The notes below the pieces were generated by a model. The model made no database searches, was not told where the DNA came from, and saw nothing but the letters and a program-made list of their open reading frames with translations. A stretch of 21,433 nt of DNA. Source: Deltaproteobacteria bacterium. GTDB lineage: Bacteria; Desulfobacterota_B; Binatia; UBA9968. Every line of letters starts with the position of its first letter. Within the stretch, counting starts at the first letter, position 1. Location: positions 1 to 21,433 of the forward strand of contig JAPUHZ010000267.1 in assembly GCA_027297485.1 (NCBI GenBank), given 5' to 3'. The position numbers and the translations under genes are program-made. Positions 15,701 through 21,433 of the stretch are shown piece after piece.

Positions 15701-16747
15701 GATGATAATGACACCGATCGGAACACCCTCTCTGAGCAGCGGCACTCCGAGTACGGCTCTGAAATCCGCGAATTCTTCAACATAATGATATTCCGGATCA
15801 GCTCTAAGATCGGGTATGTGAACTACCTGTCGCTCGAGTACAACTCTGCCCGTAACGGTCTCTCGACTGGCACGCGGGGGATTTCGCTTAATGAAATCGT
15901 ACAACTCCGGGGAATGGCCGTAAGCCGCCACCAGCGGAAAGTTGTCCCCTTCCACTTTGTGGACAGAGCCATGCTCGGCCTCGCAAAGCCTCGTCGCGTT
16001 TTCAATGAGCGTGTCCAGAACCGGCTGAAGGTCAGTCGGTGAGCTGGCAATCACCCGTAGGATCTCACTGGTGGCGGTCTGCTGCTCCAGGGCCTCGCTC
16101 AGGTCGCGGTTACGTGCTTCCAGTTCCTGAAAAAGGCGGACATTTTCAATTGTGATCACCGCCTGGTCGGCAAAGGTCTTGAGGAGGGCAATTTGTTTGT
16201 CGGTGAACGGACGGACTTCCATTCGGCGAATCCCAATCACACCAATGGGAACACCTTCCCGTAGCAATGGAGTGACAAGCAAGGTTCGACCACCTCTCTG
16301 TCCACTCCCGCTTTCGGAAAATTCGGTGGCAACCGCTAGGAAGTCATGGATGTGAATTGTTTTGCGGTCAACGACGGCTCGGCCCCTTACTGTCTGGCGG
16401 CTGATCGCACGGTCTCTGAACGCGGGCAGACTTCCGTACGAGGCTGCGAGCCGAAGAACGTCACCGTCAACGCGATGGATATGAACGTCGTCAGCATCGC
16501 AAAGACGCGCGGCACTCACGGCAATGGTATCCATCACAGGCTGCACATCTGTAGGAGAACTACTAATGACTCGCAGGATCTCGCTTGTGGCGGTCTGTTG
16601 CTCCAGGGCCTCAGTAAGTTCCCGCTTTAGCGCCTCGATCTTCTTTAAGAGGCTCGCATTGGACTGTTTAGGAGTTGCCCTCTGCTTCTTAACAGTACGA
16701 GGCTGTTTCTTCAGCTTTGGTCTTTTAGAGGGTTTCTTGGTAGCCAT
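12776..16747 (-). CDS. Soluble multi-GAF sensor histidine kinase (six GAF, HisKA, HATPase)
   Basis: The protein is 1323 residues from the ATG at 16747. A TTG seven codons earlier lacks a good ribosome-binding site. A Lys-rich N-terminal tail (2-29) precedes five homologous GAF units, each beginning LEQQTATSEIL-V-ASSPTD-QPV-D and ending F-T-QI-LL-TFA-QAVIAIENVRLFQEL. They start near residues 48, 220, 387, 561 and 736. A divergent sixth GAF follows (about 922-1082). HisKA has phospho-His 1108 in NMSHELRTP. The ATPase domain has NLFSNAVKF (1223-1231), DTGIGI (1255-1260) and GTGLGL (1285-1290). There is no membrane segment, PAS domain or receiver, so it is a cytoplasmic kinase sensing a diffusible ligand or redox/gas signal. 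Its receiver is encoded separately at 11929-12312. GAF ligands are unknown. Confidence 0.95.
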   Translation of the reverse strand: MATKKPSKRPKLKKQPRTVKKQRATPKQSNASLLKKIEALKRELTEALEQQTATSEILRVISSSPTDVQPVMDTIAVSAARLCDADDVHIHRVDGDVLRLAASYGSLPAFRDRAISRQTVRGRAVVDRKTIHIHDFLAVATEFSESGSGQRGGRTLLVTPLLREGVPIGVIGIRRMEVRPFTDKQIALLKTFADQAVITIENVRLFQELEARNRDLSEALEQQTATSEILRVIASSPTDLQPVLDTLIENATRLCEAEHGSVHKVEGDNFPLVAAYGHSPELYDFIKRNPPRASRETVTGRVVLERQVVHIPDLRADPEYHYVEEFADFRAVLGVPLLREGVPIGVIIIFRTDARPFTTRQIDLVTTFADQAVIAIENVRLFQELKESLEQQTATSKILGVIASSPTDIQPVLDTVAENAARICAADDANVFMVMEGVRIRKVATYGSVPGSPIGFETPIARDSLTGRTVVDARTIHIPDIVAVPGEYPEEQDRAMQRGVHTMLGTPLLREGVAIGMIGIRRLEVKPFTDKQIALLKTFADQAVIAIENVRLFQELKESLEQQTATSEILGVIASSPTDIQPVLDVVAENAARLCEATDAVIHRIDGDSILSVANYGSIPTRRGEGRPISINRYSIPGRTVIDRRTLHINDLAAEPEDDFPAPFARRLGVRTVLATPLLREETPIGTIHIRRMEVRPFTDNQIKLLETFASQAVIAIENVRLFQELQARTRDLTEALEQQTATGEILRVIASSPTDLQPVMDAVAESAARLCEATDAQIMRVEGDLLCLVASYGSMSTGFPVGDRMPFTRGSLIGRAVIDLQTIHIHDITTEFTEFPESKALQERTGSRTILATPLLREGVSIGLIVIRRTEVRPFTDKQIKLLETFASQAVIAIENVRLFHEIQERTRELARSVEELKALSEVGQAVSSTLELETVLTSIVSHAVQLSGTDCGVIYEYDEDKQEFHLRASHRMNPEVVEALRVTPVRLGEGATGRTATTRTPIQVPDLLNQREETGTRTRPMLIRLGYRSLLSVPLHREQQNIGALTVWRRESGNFEPEIVNLLQTFATQSALAIQNARLFREIEDKSREIEAANRHKSEFLANMSHELRTPLNAIIGFSEVLLQHMFGELNEKQDEYVGDVLSSGRHLLSLINDILDLSKVEAGRMELELAQFDLPLAVENTITLVRERATRHGISLSREVDKQIGDFVGDERKFKQILLNLFSNAVKFTPEGGQVRVKAMLGDGSVVISVADTGIGIPLEDQETIFEEFRQVGAHYDQKREGTGLGLTLTKKFVEMHGGKIWVESEQGKGSTFTFSLPIK
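14076..14107. repeat. 32-bp direct repeat inside the GAF array, copy 1
   Basis: The stretch beginning GCCTGGGAGGCAAAAGTTTC is identical to 14610-14641, 534 bases away, one GAF unit apart (end of GAF5 and end of GAF4). It encodes the LLETFASQA segment. Such identity inside otherwise diverged units suggests recent duplication or gene conversion. Confidence 0.8.
14610..14641. repeat. 32-bp direct repeat inside the GAF array, copy 2
   Basis: Identical to 14076-14107; see that entry. The flanking bases on both sides differ, so the identical tract is bounded. Confidence 0.8.
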
Positions 16748-16995
16748 AGGTTTAATCCCAAAATTCAAAAGCCCAGCTGGGGAAAATCCAGTCCGGGCTG
16801 ATGTAGATCAACCCCAAGATGTGACCTGGATTACGAATCCTGCCTGTTAATTCCCGAGCTTATGGGATGAAGTCTCCTTAGTACAGCCGAGGGACAGCCG
16901 TCAAGAGGCAAACAGAAGCTTAAAAGTCTCGATTTGCATCGGTTCTTATTCTCCTCAAGACAGTCTTTTTCAGGTCGCAAAAGAGACCAACCTGT

Positions 16996-18438
16996 TCAGG
17001 AAGTCCTGCGGCCGCCGGCCGCAGATGTCAAGAAGGCGATGAGGCTTAAGCCTGCGACGATGAGAAAGGTCGTGTCGAGCGCAACGACGAAGCCGACGGG
17101 ATTTTCCGTGGACGGACTTACTCCGGAAAGTCCCGTATGATACTCGAAGGCGGCCGTCATCAATAAACCGCCAAGGGCCACCCCTAACACATTACCAAAA
17201 CCAAAGGTCACGTGATTCATCGCAGAGGCAAAGCCGCGGTGTTCCTTGGGCATCATGGCGACCATGCCCGTTGCGTTGGCCGGGTTAAACATTCCATTGG
17301 TAATGGCCCCTAAGGCGATCATGAACGTTGGGAATAACCAGTGAGAATCCGGTTGTAAAAAACCGCCGACCAGAAGGGAGAGGGTCATAAAGGTAACGCC
17401 GAAAGTTGCGGGCAGCCGGGGCCCGAGCCGGTCGGTCAGGTAACCGCTGAGCGGCGCAAGTGTTATGGTCACGATGGGTGGGGCCATGAACAGGACCCCG
17501 ATAAAGGACGGTGATAGGTGAAGAACGTCTTGGAGGTAAAAGGGGAGAAGGAAGGCGGTAAGGGAGTAGCACAGGGCCATAATGAGAAGGCTGAGGACGC
17601 TCATGCTAAAGGTGCGCCGTTTGAACAGAGCGAGGTTGACGAACGGGCTTTTGGTTGTTGACTCGTGAAGGATAAATCCCGAAAGAGCGCCTAGGAAAAG
17701 AACCGCCAACACAAGCTTTGTTTCCGTCCCCATGATCGCGAGCGTGCGCCGGTCAAGAAGGAAGACCAGGGTGGTCGTCGTTGTGAATAGAAGGATGGCT
17801 CCAAGGTAGTCTATAGAATAGTGACGGGACGTTAATGGGTGTCTTTTCAAGTTTCCGAGGCTCAGCAGGGCTCCGAACAGGCCGATAGGAACGAGAAAGA
17901 AAAAAGCCCAACGCCAGCTTAAGTAATCGATCAACAACCCGCCCATGCTGGGACCCAAGAGAAACCCTACATGGTAGGCCGTGGTCATATAACCCTGGGC
18001 CCTGCCTCCGAGTTCCTCGGGCACGGCCTCTGCGGCCAAAGCCCGGCTGGAGGACTGAATCATCGCCCCGCCTACTCCCTGCAAAAGGCGGTACAAGATG
18101 AGTTGCAATACGGTCTGAGACAGACCGCAAAGAAGAGAGCCTAAGGAGAAGACGATAAACCCCAGGGCAAAGACTTTCTCTCTTCCCCAGAGGTCTGCGA
18201 TCCGGCCGAAGATAATGGAAAGCCCGATGTTCGAGAGCTGGTAGGCAAGGAGCGCCCAGGAGATGCCGATCAGGTCGGTTCCTAGACTGCTGGCCACCGT
18301 AGGCATAGAGATAATAAAGATTCTGGTAGCCGTTCCCGAAAAAAAGGTGCCCAACAGGGCCGTGGCCAGAAGCAGGTAATTGACGCGCGCATCCACTCTG
18401 ATGTTGTTTCTTTTCCGGCAGGGACTTTGGTAAGTCAT
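16996..18438 (-). CDS. MFS transporter, DHA2 (EmrB/QacA-like) family
   Basis: The 480-residue protein is almost wholly hydrophobic, with a short basic N-terminal tail (CRKRNNIR) and the family signatures. These are the TM1 region VNYLLLATALLGTFFSG, the motif A loop GRIADLWGREK (78-88), RLLQGVGGAMIQSSSRAL, and a motif C-like GFLLGPSMGGLLIDYLSWRWAFFF. Length and the central spacer helices fit the 14-TM DHA2 group, proton antiporters for drugs or toxic metabolites. No clear Shine-Dalgarno precedes the ATG at 18438; a GTG at residue 15 is an alternative. It diverges from the amidohydrolase at 18624, sharing a 185-base control region. A perfect GC hairpin spans its last codons and stop. Confidence 0.92.
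   Translation of the reverse strand: MTYQSPCRKRNNIRVDARVNYLLLATALLGTFFSGTATRIFIISMPTVASSLGTDLIGISWALLAYQLSNIGLSIIFGRIADLWGREKVFALGFIVFSLGSLLCGLSQTVLQLILYRLLQGVGGAMIQSSSRALAAEAVPEELGGRAQGYMTTAYHVGFLLGPSMGGLLIDYLSWRWAFFFLVPIGLFGALLSLGNLKRHPLTSRHYSIDYLGAILLFTTTTTLVFLLDRRTLAIMGTETKLVLAVLFLGALSGFILHESTTKSPFVNLALFKRRTFSMSVLSLLIMALCYSLTAFLLPFYLQDVLHLSPSFIGVLFMAPPIVTITLAPLSGYLTDRLGPRLPATFGVTFMTLSLLVGGFLQPDSHWLFPTFMIALGAITNGMFNPANATGMVAMMPKEHRGFASAMNHVTFGFGNVLGVALGGLLMTAAFEYHTGLSGVSPSTENPVGFVVALDTTFLIVAGLSLIAFLTSAAGGRRTS
17006..17024. repeat. GC-rich perfect hairpin near the MFS stop codon
   Basis: CTGCGGCC (17006-17013) and GGCCGCAG (17017-17024) pair exactly around a 3-base loop. The hairpin lies in the last codons before the TGA of the minus-strand MFS gene. 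No T run follows directly on the transcript (a TCTCTTTT stretch comes about 20 bases later), so it is not a classical intrinsic terminator. It could stabilise the mRNA 3' end. Confidence 0.6.
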
Positions 18439-18543
18439 AACATAGCGCCGAAAAGGTCGCCTGGCAAATCGTGCAGTGACGGTCTCATCGATTAGGAGCG
18501 CGAGCCTTTAGGGTACCCCGCGGTCGATATAATTTGCTTGAGC

Positions 18544-18573
18544 TTGACGCCTATCATAAATTTGACCTATTCT
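18544..18573 (+). promoter_or_regulatory. Candidate sigma-70-type promoter for the second amidohydrolase
   Basis: TTGACG at 18544-18549 and TATTCT at 18568-18573 are 18 bases apart. The predicted transcript starts near 18580, leaving about 45 bases of leader with GGAGGAG before the ATG at 18624. This supports the internal ATG over the TTG at 18534, which would lie upstream of the promoter. Confidence 0.4.
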
Positions 18574-18623
18574 TAGTCTGTTTTTGGCTGGGTCTTTCGA
18601 TCCGGTCAAGGGAGGAGCAATTC

Positions 18624-19691
18624 ATGGTTATTGATGCCGATTCCCATGTAATCGAGAGCAAACACACCTGGGACTTCCTCGATGAGTCGGACAAAAAATT
18701 CCGGCCTCAACTTTTTCAGTCATCCGAGGACCCTACTGCCCAATACTGGTTCCTCGACGGAAAGGCGATTGGTTTTCGTAATCCCACGCTGACCGAGCAA
18801 GAACTGGATGATAAATCGAAAGAGACCGGAAGGGATCTCCAAACGCCGGCAGAGGCGCGGGATCTCCGAGACGTAGAGCTCCGCTTGAAGCACATGGACA
18901 GACTCGGCATCGACATCCAGGTGCTGCACAATACAATGTGGATCGCGCGAGTGGTGGACCGACCGGATGCGGAGATAGCCCTTTGCATGGCTTGGAACAG
19001 GTGGATGGCCGATGTATGGAAGCAGGCCAAGGGGCGTCTTCTCTGGTCCTGCGTCGTGCCTGCGATGACGATCAGTGAGGCCCTGCAACAGATCCGCTTC
19101 GCTCGGAAAAACGGGTCGGTGGCCGTTTGCCTTCGACCTTTCGAAGGCGAGCGGCAGCTCGCCGATCCGTACTTCTATCCCATCTATGAGGAGGCAGCCC
19201 GCCTGAATATGGCCATGGCCATCCACATTGCCAACGCCAGTCCTCAACTCTTGGAGCAATTCCGCCCGCGTTACGACAAAATGGGCGGCTTTGCTCAATT
19301 CCGTATTCCCACGGTTGTGACCTGTTTATCTTTGATGATGAGCGAGATCCCCCAGGTCTTTCCCAAATTGAGGTGGGGATTCATCGAGGCCTCGACCCAG
19401 TGGGTGCCGTGGGTTGTCAACGAGGCCGTCAGGCGTTCGGGCACGAAGGATTTCCCCAGGAGTCCTCTCAAGGAATATAAGATTTATGTCTCGGCTCAAA
19501 CCGATGACGACTTTCCGTTTGTCCTGAAATACAGCGGAGAGGATAATATAGTTATTGGCACGGATTACGGACACAGCGATGCTTCCAGTGAGGTGGATGC
19601 GATAACAGTGTTTCGAGGGAATAACTCGATCGGTGAGGCAGCGAAGAAAAAGATTCTTGACGATAATCCTAGAGCCTTGTACGCGTTATAG
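18624..19691 (+). CDS. Amidohydrolase family protein (Amidohydro_2, second paralogue)
   Basis: The 355-residue protein begins MVIDADSHVIES, the first metal-binding strand of the family (D4, D6, H8). Further candidate active-site residues are H201 (AMAIHIAN), E255 (WGFIEAS) and D314 in VIGTDYGHSD. It ends with the usual ILDDNPRALY. The start is ATG 18624 because GGGAGGAG lies just before it and homology begins exactly there; a TTG 90 bases upstream adds an unrelated hydrophobic tail. It shares fold and motif order with the amidohydrolase at 351-1478 but is clearly divergent, so it is a paralogue of different specificity. Reactions in the family include decarboxylation of aromatic acids and hydrolysis of ring-cleavage products. 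The substrate is unknown. Confidence 0.9.
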   Translation: MVIDADSHVIESKHTWDFLDESDKKFRPQLFQSSEDPTAQYWFLDGKAIGFRNPTLTEQELDDKSKETGRDLQTPAEARDLRDVELRLKHMDRLGIDIQVLHNTMWIARVVDRPDAEIALCMAWNRWMADVWKQAKGRLLWSCVVPAMTISEALQQIRFARKNGSVAVCLRPFEGERQLADPYFYPIYEEAARLNMAMAIHIANASPQLLEQFRPRYDKMGGFAQFRIPTVVTCLSLMMSEIPQVFPKLRWGFIEASTQWVPWVVNEAVRRSGTKDFPRSPLKEYKIYVSAQTDDDFPFVLKYSGEDNIVIGTDYGHSDASSEVDAITVFRGNNSIGEAAKKKILDDNPRALYAL

Positions 19692-19818
19692 ATCGCAGGG
19701 CTCTCACATCCTCTAGTCCCAAATAGGGAAAGACGTTCTCATCTAACGCACGGGCCAAGACTTATCGGTAGCCGTAAGACATCGACGTCCACCGTCCAAT
19801 AGCAGGAGGAGGGGAACC

Positions 19819-20535
19819 TTAGGAAGCCGCGCGTCTCGCAGCCGCTTTCGGACGGAGCTTTGCGATCAGCTCCAAGGCCTCTGTGAGTGTAATGACATCG
19901 GCGTACTTTTGGTTCATCTCGAAGAGATTTACTAGGTGGGAAAAGTTAGAGCGGTCGAAGCAGCACTCTTCTACCACGAAGGTAGGATAACCGTAAGAGA
20001 AAGAATCCACTACCGTCGCACGAACGCAACCACAAGTAGTTGTCCCACAAATAATCAGAGAATCCACACCCCGATTATTAAGATAGATGGGGAGAGGTGT
20101 GGCAAAGAAGGCACTGGCCTTGGTTTTGCGCAACACAAAATCTCCCTCTTGGGGAGTTATCAGCTCTGGAAAACCCTCACTATAAATAGTCCTGATTTCC
20201 TTTTCGGTAGCCCCAAGGTGACTCTTGGTCGAACCGCCGCACATTACCTTATATTCCGGGTCGCCGGTAGTATAGATGATCGGTATCAGTGCATCGCGAC
20301 AGGCATCGATGAGCGTGCGAATATGCGGAAGAGCCTTCCAGCCTTGTTCTCCACAACTGGTTCGAAACTCATCAATAGCCTCTAGAGTCTTTTGGGGTTT
20401 GGTGCCGGTAAAGGAGGTTACCACGTCCACGATGACAAGGGCGGGGTTATGACGAAATGTTTGTTTCTTACCATAACGAGCCTTGCTATAAACTTGTCTA
20501 TCAATCTCAGGAATGATCTTTTCCCATTCACGCAT
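19819..20535 (-). CDS. Isochorismatase-fold cysteine hydrolase (N-carbamoylsarcosine/maleamate amidase-like)
   Basis: The 238-residue protein carries the catalytic triad of the family: D37 in LVIVDVVTSF, K137 in LRKTKASAFF, and C170 in GTTTCGCVRATVVDSFSYGY. The CVRAT context and the long N-terminal stretch before the first strand are like N-carbamoylsarcosine amidohydrolase and maleamate amidohydrolase rather than true isochorismatase. The likely reaction is hydrolysis of a C-N amide bond with release of ammonia. GGAGGT six bases before the ATG at 20535 sets the start; a GTG five codons upstream overlaps that site. The gene converges on the amidohydrolase ending at 19691, and the 159-base gap to vapB is divergent. 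An amidase here would fit degradation of an N-containing ring. Confidence 0.9.
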   Translation of the reverse strand: MREWEKIIPEIDRQVYSKARYGKKQTFRHNPALVIVDVVTSFTGTKPQKTLEAIDEFRTSCGEQGWKALPHIRTLIDACRDALIPIIYTTGDPEYKVMCGGSTKSHLGATEKEIRTIYSEGFPELITPQEGDFVLRKTKASAFFATPLPIYLNNRGVDSLIICGTTTCGCVRATVVDSFSYGYPTFVVEECCFDRSNFSHLVNLFEMNQKYADVITLTEALELIAKLRPKAAARRAAS

Positions 20536-20673
20536 AAGGACACCTCCCACCCAGGCTTTTTTTCACCATAGAACCATGTCCCCTGGCTGTCAAGGAGAAG
20601 TGGGCAGGTCAAACAATGCTTGACCGGATGGCAATGTCGAAGCCTATATCACAGTTATGTCGGCGGCTCGGGC

Positions 20674-20702
20674 TTGACCTCTATGCACCAATTGTACATA
20701 CT
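20674..20702 (+). promoter_or_regulatory. vapBC promoter, predicts a leaderless mRNA
   Basis: TTGACC (20674-20679) and CATACT (20697-20702) are separated by 17 bases. A start 6-8 bases after the -10 falls at 20708-20710, on the ATG of vapB at 20710. No Shine-Dalgarno precedes that ATG. A TGTACA palindrome (20693-20698) overlaps the -10, and ATGCA/TGCAT arms flank it (20683-20687 and 20705-20709), a plausible site for VapB autorepression. Confidence 0.45.
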
Positions 20703-20709
20703 GATGCAT

Positions 20710-20910
20710 ATGAGGACAACGCTTAATATAGATGATTCCCTTGTACGTCAGGCAGCCAAACTGACAGGGGTCAAAGAGAAGACCTCACTGGTACGCTTGG
20801 GGCTCGAAGCCTTGATTGCCAGAGAGAGTGCCCGCCGCTTGGCCGACCTCGGAGGAACCGAGAGGCAACTCCGGTCTATTCCAAGGCGACGTTCCGACAA
20901 CGCAGCATGA
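20710..20910 (+). CDS. vapB: VapB-type antitoxin (type II toxin-antitoxin)
   Basis: The 66-residue protein begins MRTTLNIDDSLVRQAAKLTG, the DNA-binding strand and first helix of VapB antitoxins. EKTSLVRLGLEALIARES follows, then a charged tail (RRLADLGGTE, RRRSDN) that would thread into the toxin active site. A longer frame opens at 20620, but homology starts at the ATG at 20710 (or ATG 20704, two codons earlier). The stop overlaps the vapC start by four bases (ATGA), the usual translational coupling that keeps antitoxin ahead of toxin. The promoter just upstream predicts a leaderless message. Family assignment is firm. Confidence 0.92.
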   Translation: MRTTLNIDDSLVRQAAKLTGVKEKTSLVRLGLEALIARESARRLADLGGTERQLRSIPRRRSDNAA

Positions 20911-21263
20911 CTCTAGTGGACACCTCAGTTTGGATCGAGCACCTTCGAGCGGGAAGCGAACGTCTGAGATCTTTGCTTTTTGATGAGCAGGTCTATTGCC
21001 ATCCATTTATCGTAGGTGAGTTAGCCTGTGGGACGCTACGGAACCGGCAAGAAATTCTCAACATGTTGAGGGCCTTGCCTGAGGCTCGCTTCGCGGAATA
21101 CGAGGAAGTGTTGAGTTTTGTGGAGACACGGCGCCTGTACGGGCATGGCCTAGGATGGGTGGATGCGAATCTCTTGGCTTCAACGCTTCTCACAGGAAGC
21201 ACCCTTTGGACCCTCGATAAGCCGCTCAGGAAGGCCGCAGCTGCTTTGAACATCGTGGGATAA
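20907..21263 (+). CDS. vapC: VapC-type PIN-domain ribonuclease toxin
   Basis: The 118-residue PIN toxin has the complete acidic site: D5 in LVDTSVW, E38 in IVGELA, D86 in GWVDANLL, and D104 in LWTLDKPL. VapC toxins are Mg-dependent endoribonucleases that cut tRNA or the sarcin-ricin loop when the antitoxin is degraded. The particular RNA target cannot be read here. The gene overlaps vapB by four bases and has no ribosome-binding site other than sequences within vapB. Intact length and active site argue that the module is functional, unlike the PIN remnant at 3718-3984, which is a different PIN subfamily. Confidence 0.94.
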   Translation: MTLVDTSVWIEHLRAGSERLRSLLFDEQVYCHPFIVGELACGTLRNRQEILNMLRALPEARFAEYEEVLSFVETRRLYGHGLGWVDANLLASTLLTGSTLWTLDKPLRKAAAALNIVG

Positions 21264-21289
21264 AAGCTGGCCGGAAGGAGGGGACGTTG

Positions 21290-21433
21290 TTGACTAATAC
21301 AAACGCAGTAAGTAAGTTTACATTTCCTCGGTGGAAGGAGCCTTCAGGCCGAGGGAAATGGGCCAGTGCCTTGAGGGCCGCCACCCCTACCCCTTCACGT
21401 GATTATTCCTACCGTTTGGGCCTGCACCAAGCC
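21290..21433 (+). CDS. Possible partial ORF of unknown function at right edge
   Basis: After vapC, AAGGAGG at 21276-21282 is followed seven bases later by TTG at 21290. The frame stays open for 48 codons to the window edge, reading LTNTNAVSKFTFPRWKEPSG at the start. I recognise no family. The only support is the strong ribosome-binding site and lack of stops over a short stretch. A TTG three bases earlier is equally possible. An inverted repeat at 21321-21360 lies inside it and may argue against coding. Confidence 0.3.
   Translation, partial: MTNTNAVSKFTFPRWKEPSGRGKWASALRAATPTPSRDYSYRLGLHQA
21321..21360. repeat. Inverted repeat downstream of vapC
   Basis: CATTTCCTCGG (21321-21331) pairs with CCGAGGGAAATG (21349-21360) with a single bulged base; the loop is 17 bases. 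It is 58 bases past the vapC stop. No T run follows on the plus strand, so intrinsic termination is doubtful; it may be a structured mRNA element or part of an unrecognised gene. Confidence 0.5.

Noticed and set aside
15572..16042. Plus-strand 156-codon frame across GAF2/GAF3 of the kinase
   Set aside because: Antisense to a well-conserved domain array, with no domain signature of its own.
13950..16640. Regularly spaced similar segments, considered as a CRISPR-like or satellite array
   Set aside because: The period is about 500-540 bases, the segments are coding, and they correspond to GAF domain boundaries.
17006..17024. Intrinsic terminator for the DHA2 exporter
   Set aside because: The stem is strong but no T run follows directly, so it is listed as a hairpin rather than a terminator.
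18534..18623. TTG start adding 30 residues to the second amidohydrolase
   Set aside because: It lies upstream of a plausible promoter, the added residues do not match the family, and GGAGGAG precedes the ATG at 18624.
20536..20550. GTG start adding five codons to the isochorismatase-fold gene
   Set aside because: These codons contain the Shine-Dalgarno GGAGGT that serves the ATG at 20535.
20620..20709. Extended vapB from the ATG at 20620
   Set aside because: The extra 30 residues lie over the promoter, have no VapB similarity, and the conserved N terminus starts at 20710.

Overview
This is a catabolic and signalling segment from an unidentified, probably uncultured, bacterium. There are no ribosomal or tRNA genes and no plasmid or phage backbone. 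Base composition looks moderately GC-rich by eye. The mix of ACMSD-like amidohydrolases, xanthine-dehydrogenase-type molybdenum hydroxylases, MFS exporters and a kinase with many GAF domains recalls soil or subsurface Proteobacteria, Desulfobacterota-like or Methylomirabilota/Rokubacteria-like genomes. That placement is inference only; no marker gene fixes the taxon.

Layout. At 1-183 (minus) is the start of a ribbon-helix-helix antitoxin cut by the window edge. From 351 to 10635 lies a metabolic block: amidohydrolase (-), nitroreductase (+), MFS exporter (-), a PIN-toxin remnant (-), a molybdopterin hydroxylase large subunit (-), a GST (-), a fumarylacetoacetate-hydrolase-family enzyme (+) and a second molybdopterin large subunit (+). 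From 10677 to 16747 (all minus) is a signalling block. In transcription order it is a six-GAF cytoplasmic histidine kinase, a 441-bp inverted-repeat-bounded cassette carrying a broken GxxExxY gene, a lone receiver protein, a second repeat element, and a receiver-cyclase fusion. From 16996 to 20535 come a second MFS exporter (-), a second amidohydrolase (+) and an isochorismatase-fold amidase (-). At 20710-21263 is a complete VapBC toxin-antitoxin pair (+), followed by a weakly supported partial ORF at the right edge.

How the parts may work together. The enzymes are those used to hydroxylate, open and hydrolyse aromatic or N-heteroaromatic compounds: Mo-hydroxylase, GST-type isomerase or conjugating enzyme, FAH-type C-C hydrolase, amide hydrolase and decarboxylase-like amidohydrolases, with MFS exporters. 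The FeS and FAD subunits of the Mo-hydroxylases and any ring-cleaving dioxygenase are absent here, so no complete pathway can be claimed. The signalling block reads as a phosphorelay from a soluble GAF sensor through a separate receiver, with a receiver-controlled class III nucleotide cyclase as a probable output.

The points most worth a second look are the GxxExxY cassette with perfect 21-bp inverted ends and a single in-frame TAG; an MFS gene whose only plausible start is ATT behind a perfect Shine-Dalgarno; a PIN fragment truncated at both ends and overlapping the end of a molybdenum hydroxylase gene; the tandemly amplified GAF array; and a vapBC promoter that predicts a leaderless mRNA. 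No stretch over 300 bases lacks a gene. The largest gap, 16748-16995, shows only the stop-overlapping hairpin of the MFS gene at its edge and presumably the kinase promoter. No CRISPR array, insertion-sequence transposase, tRNA or rRNA was seen.
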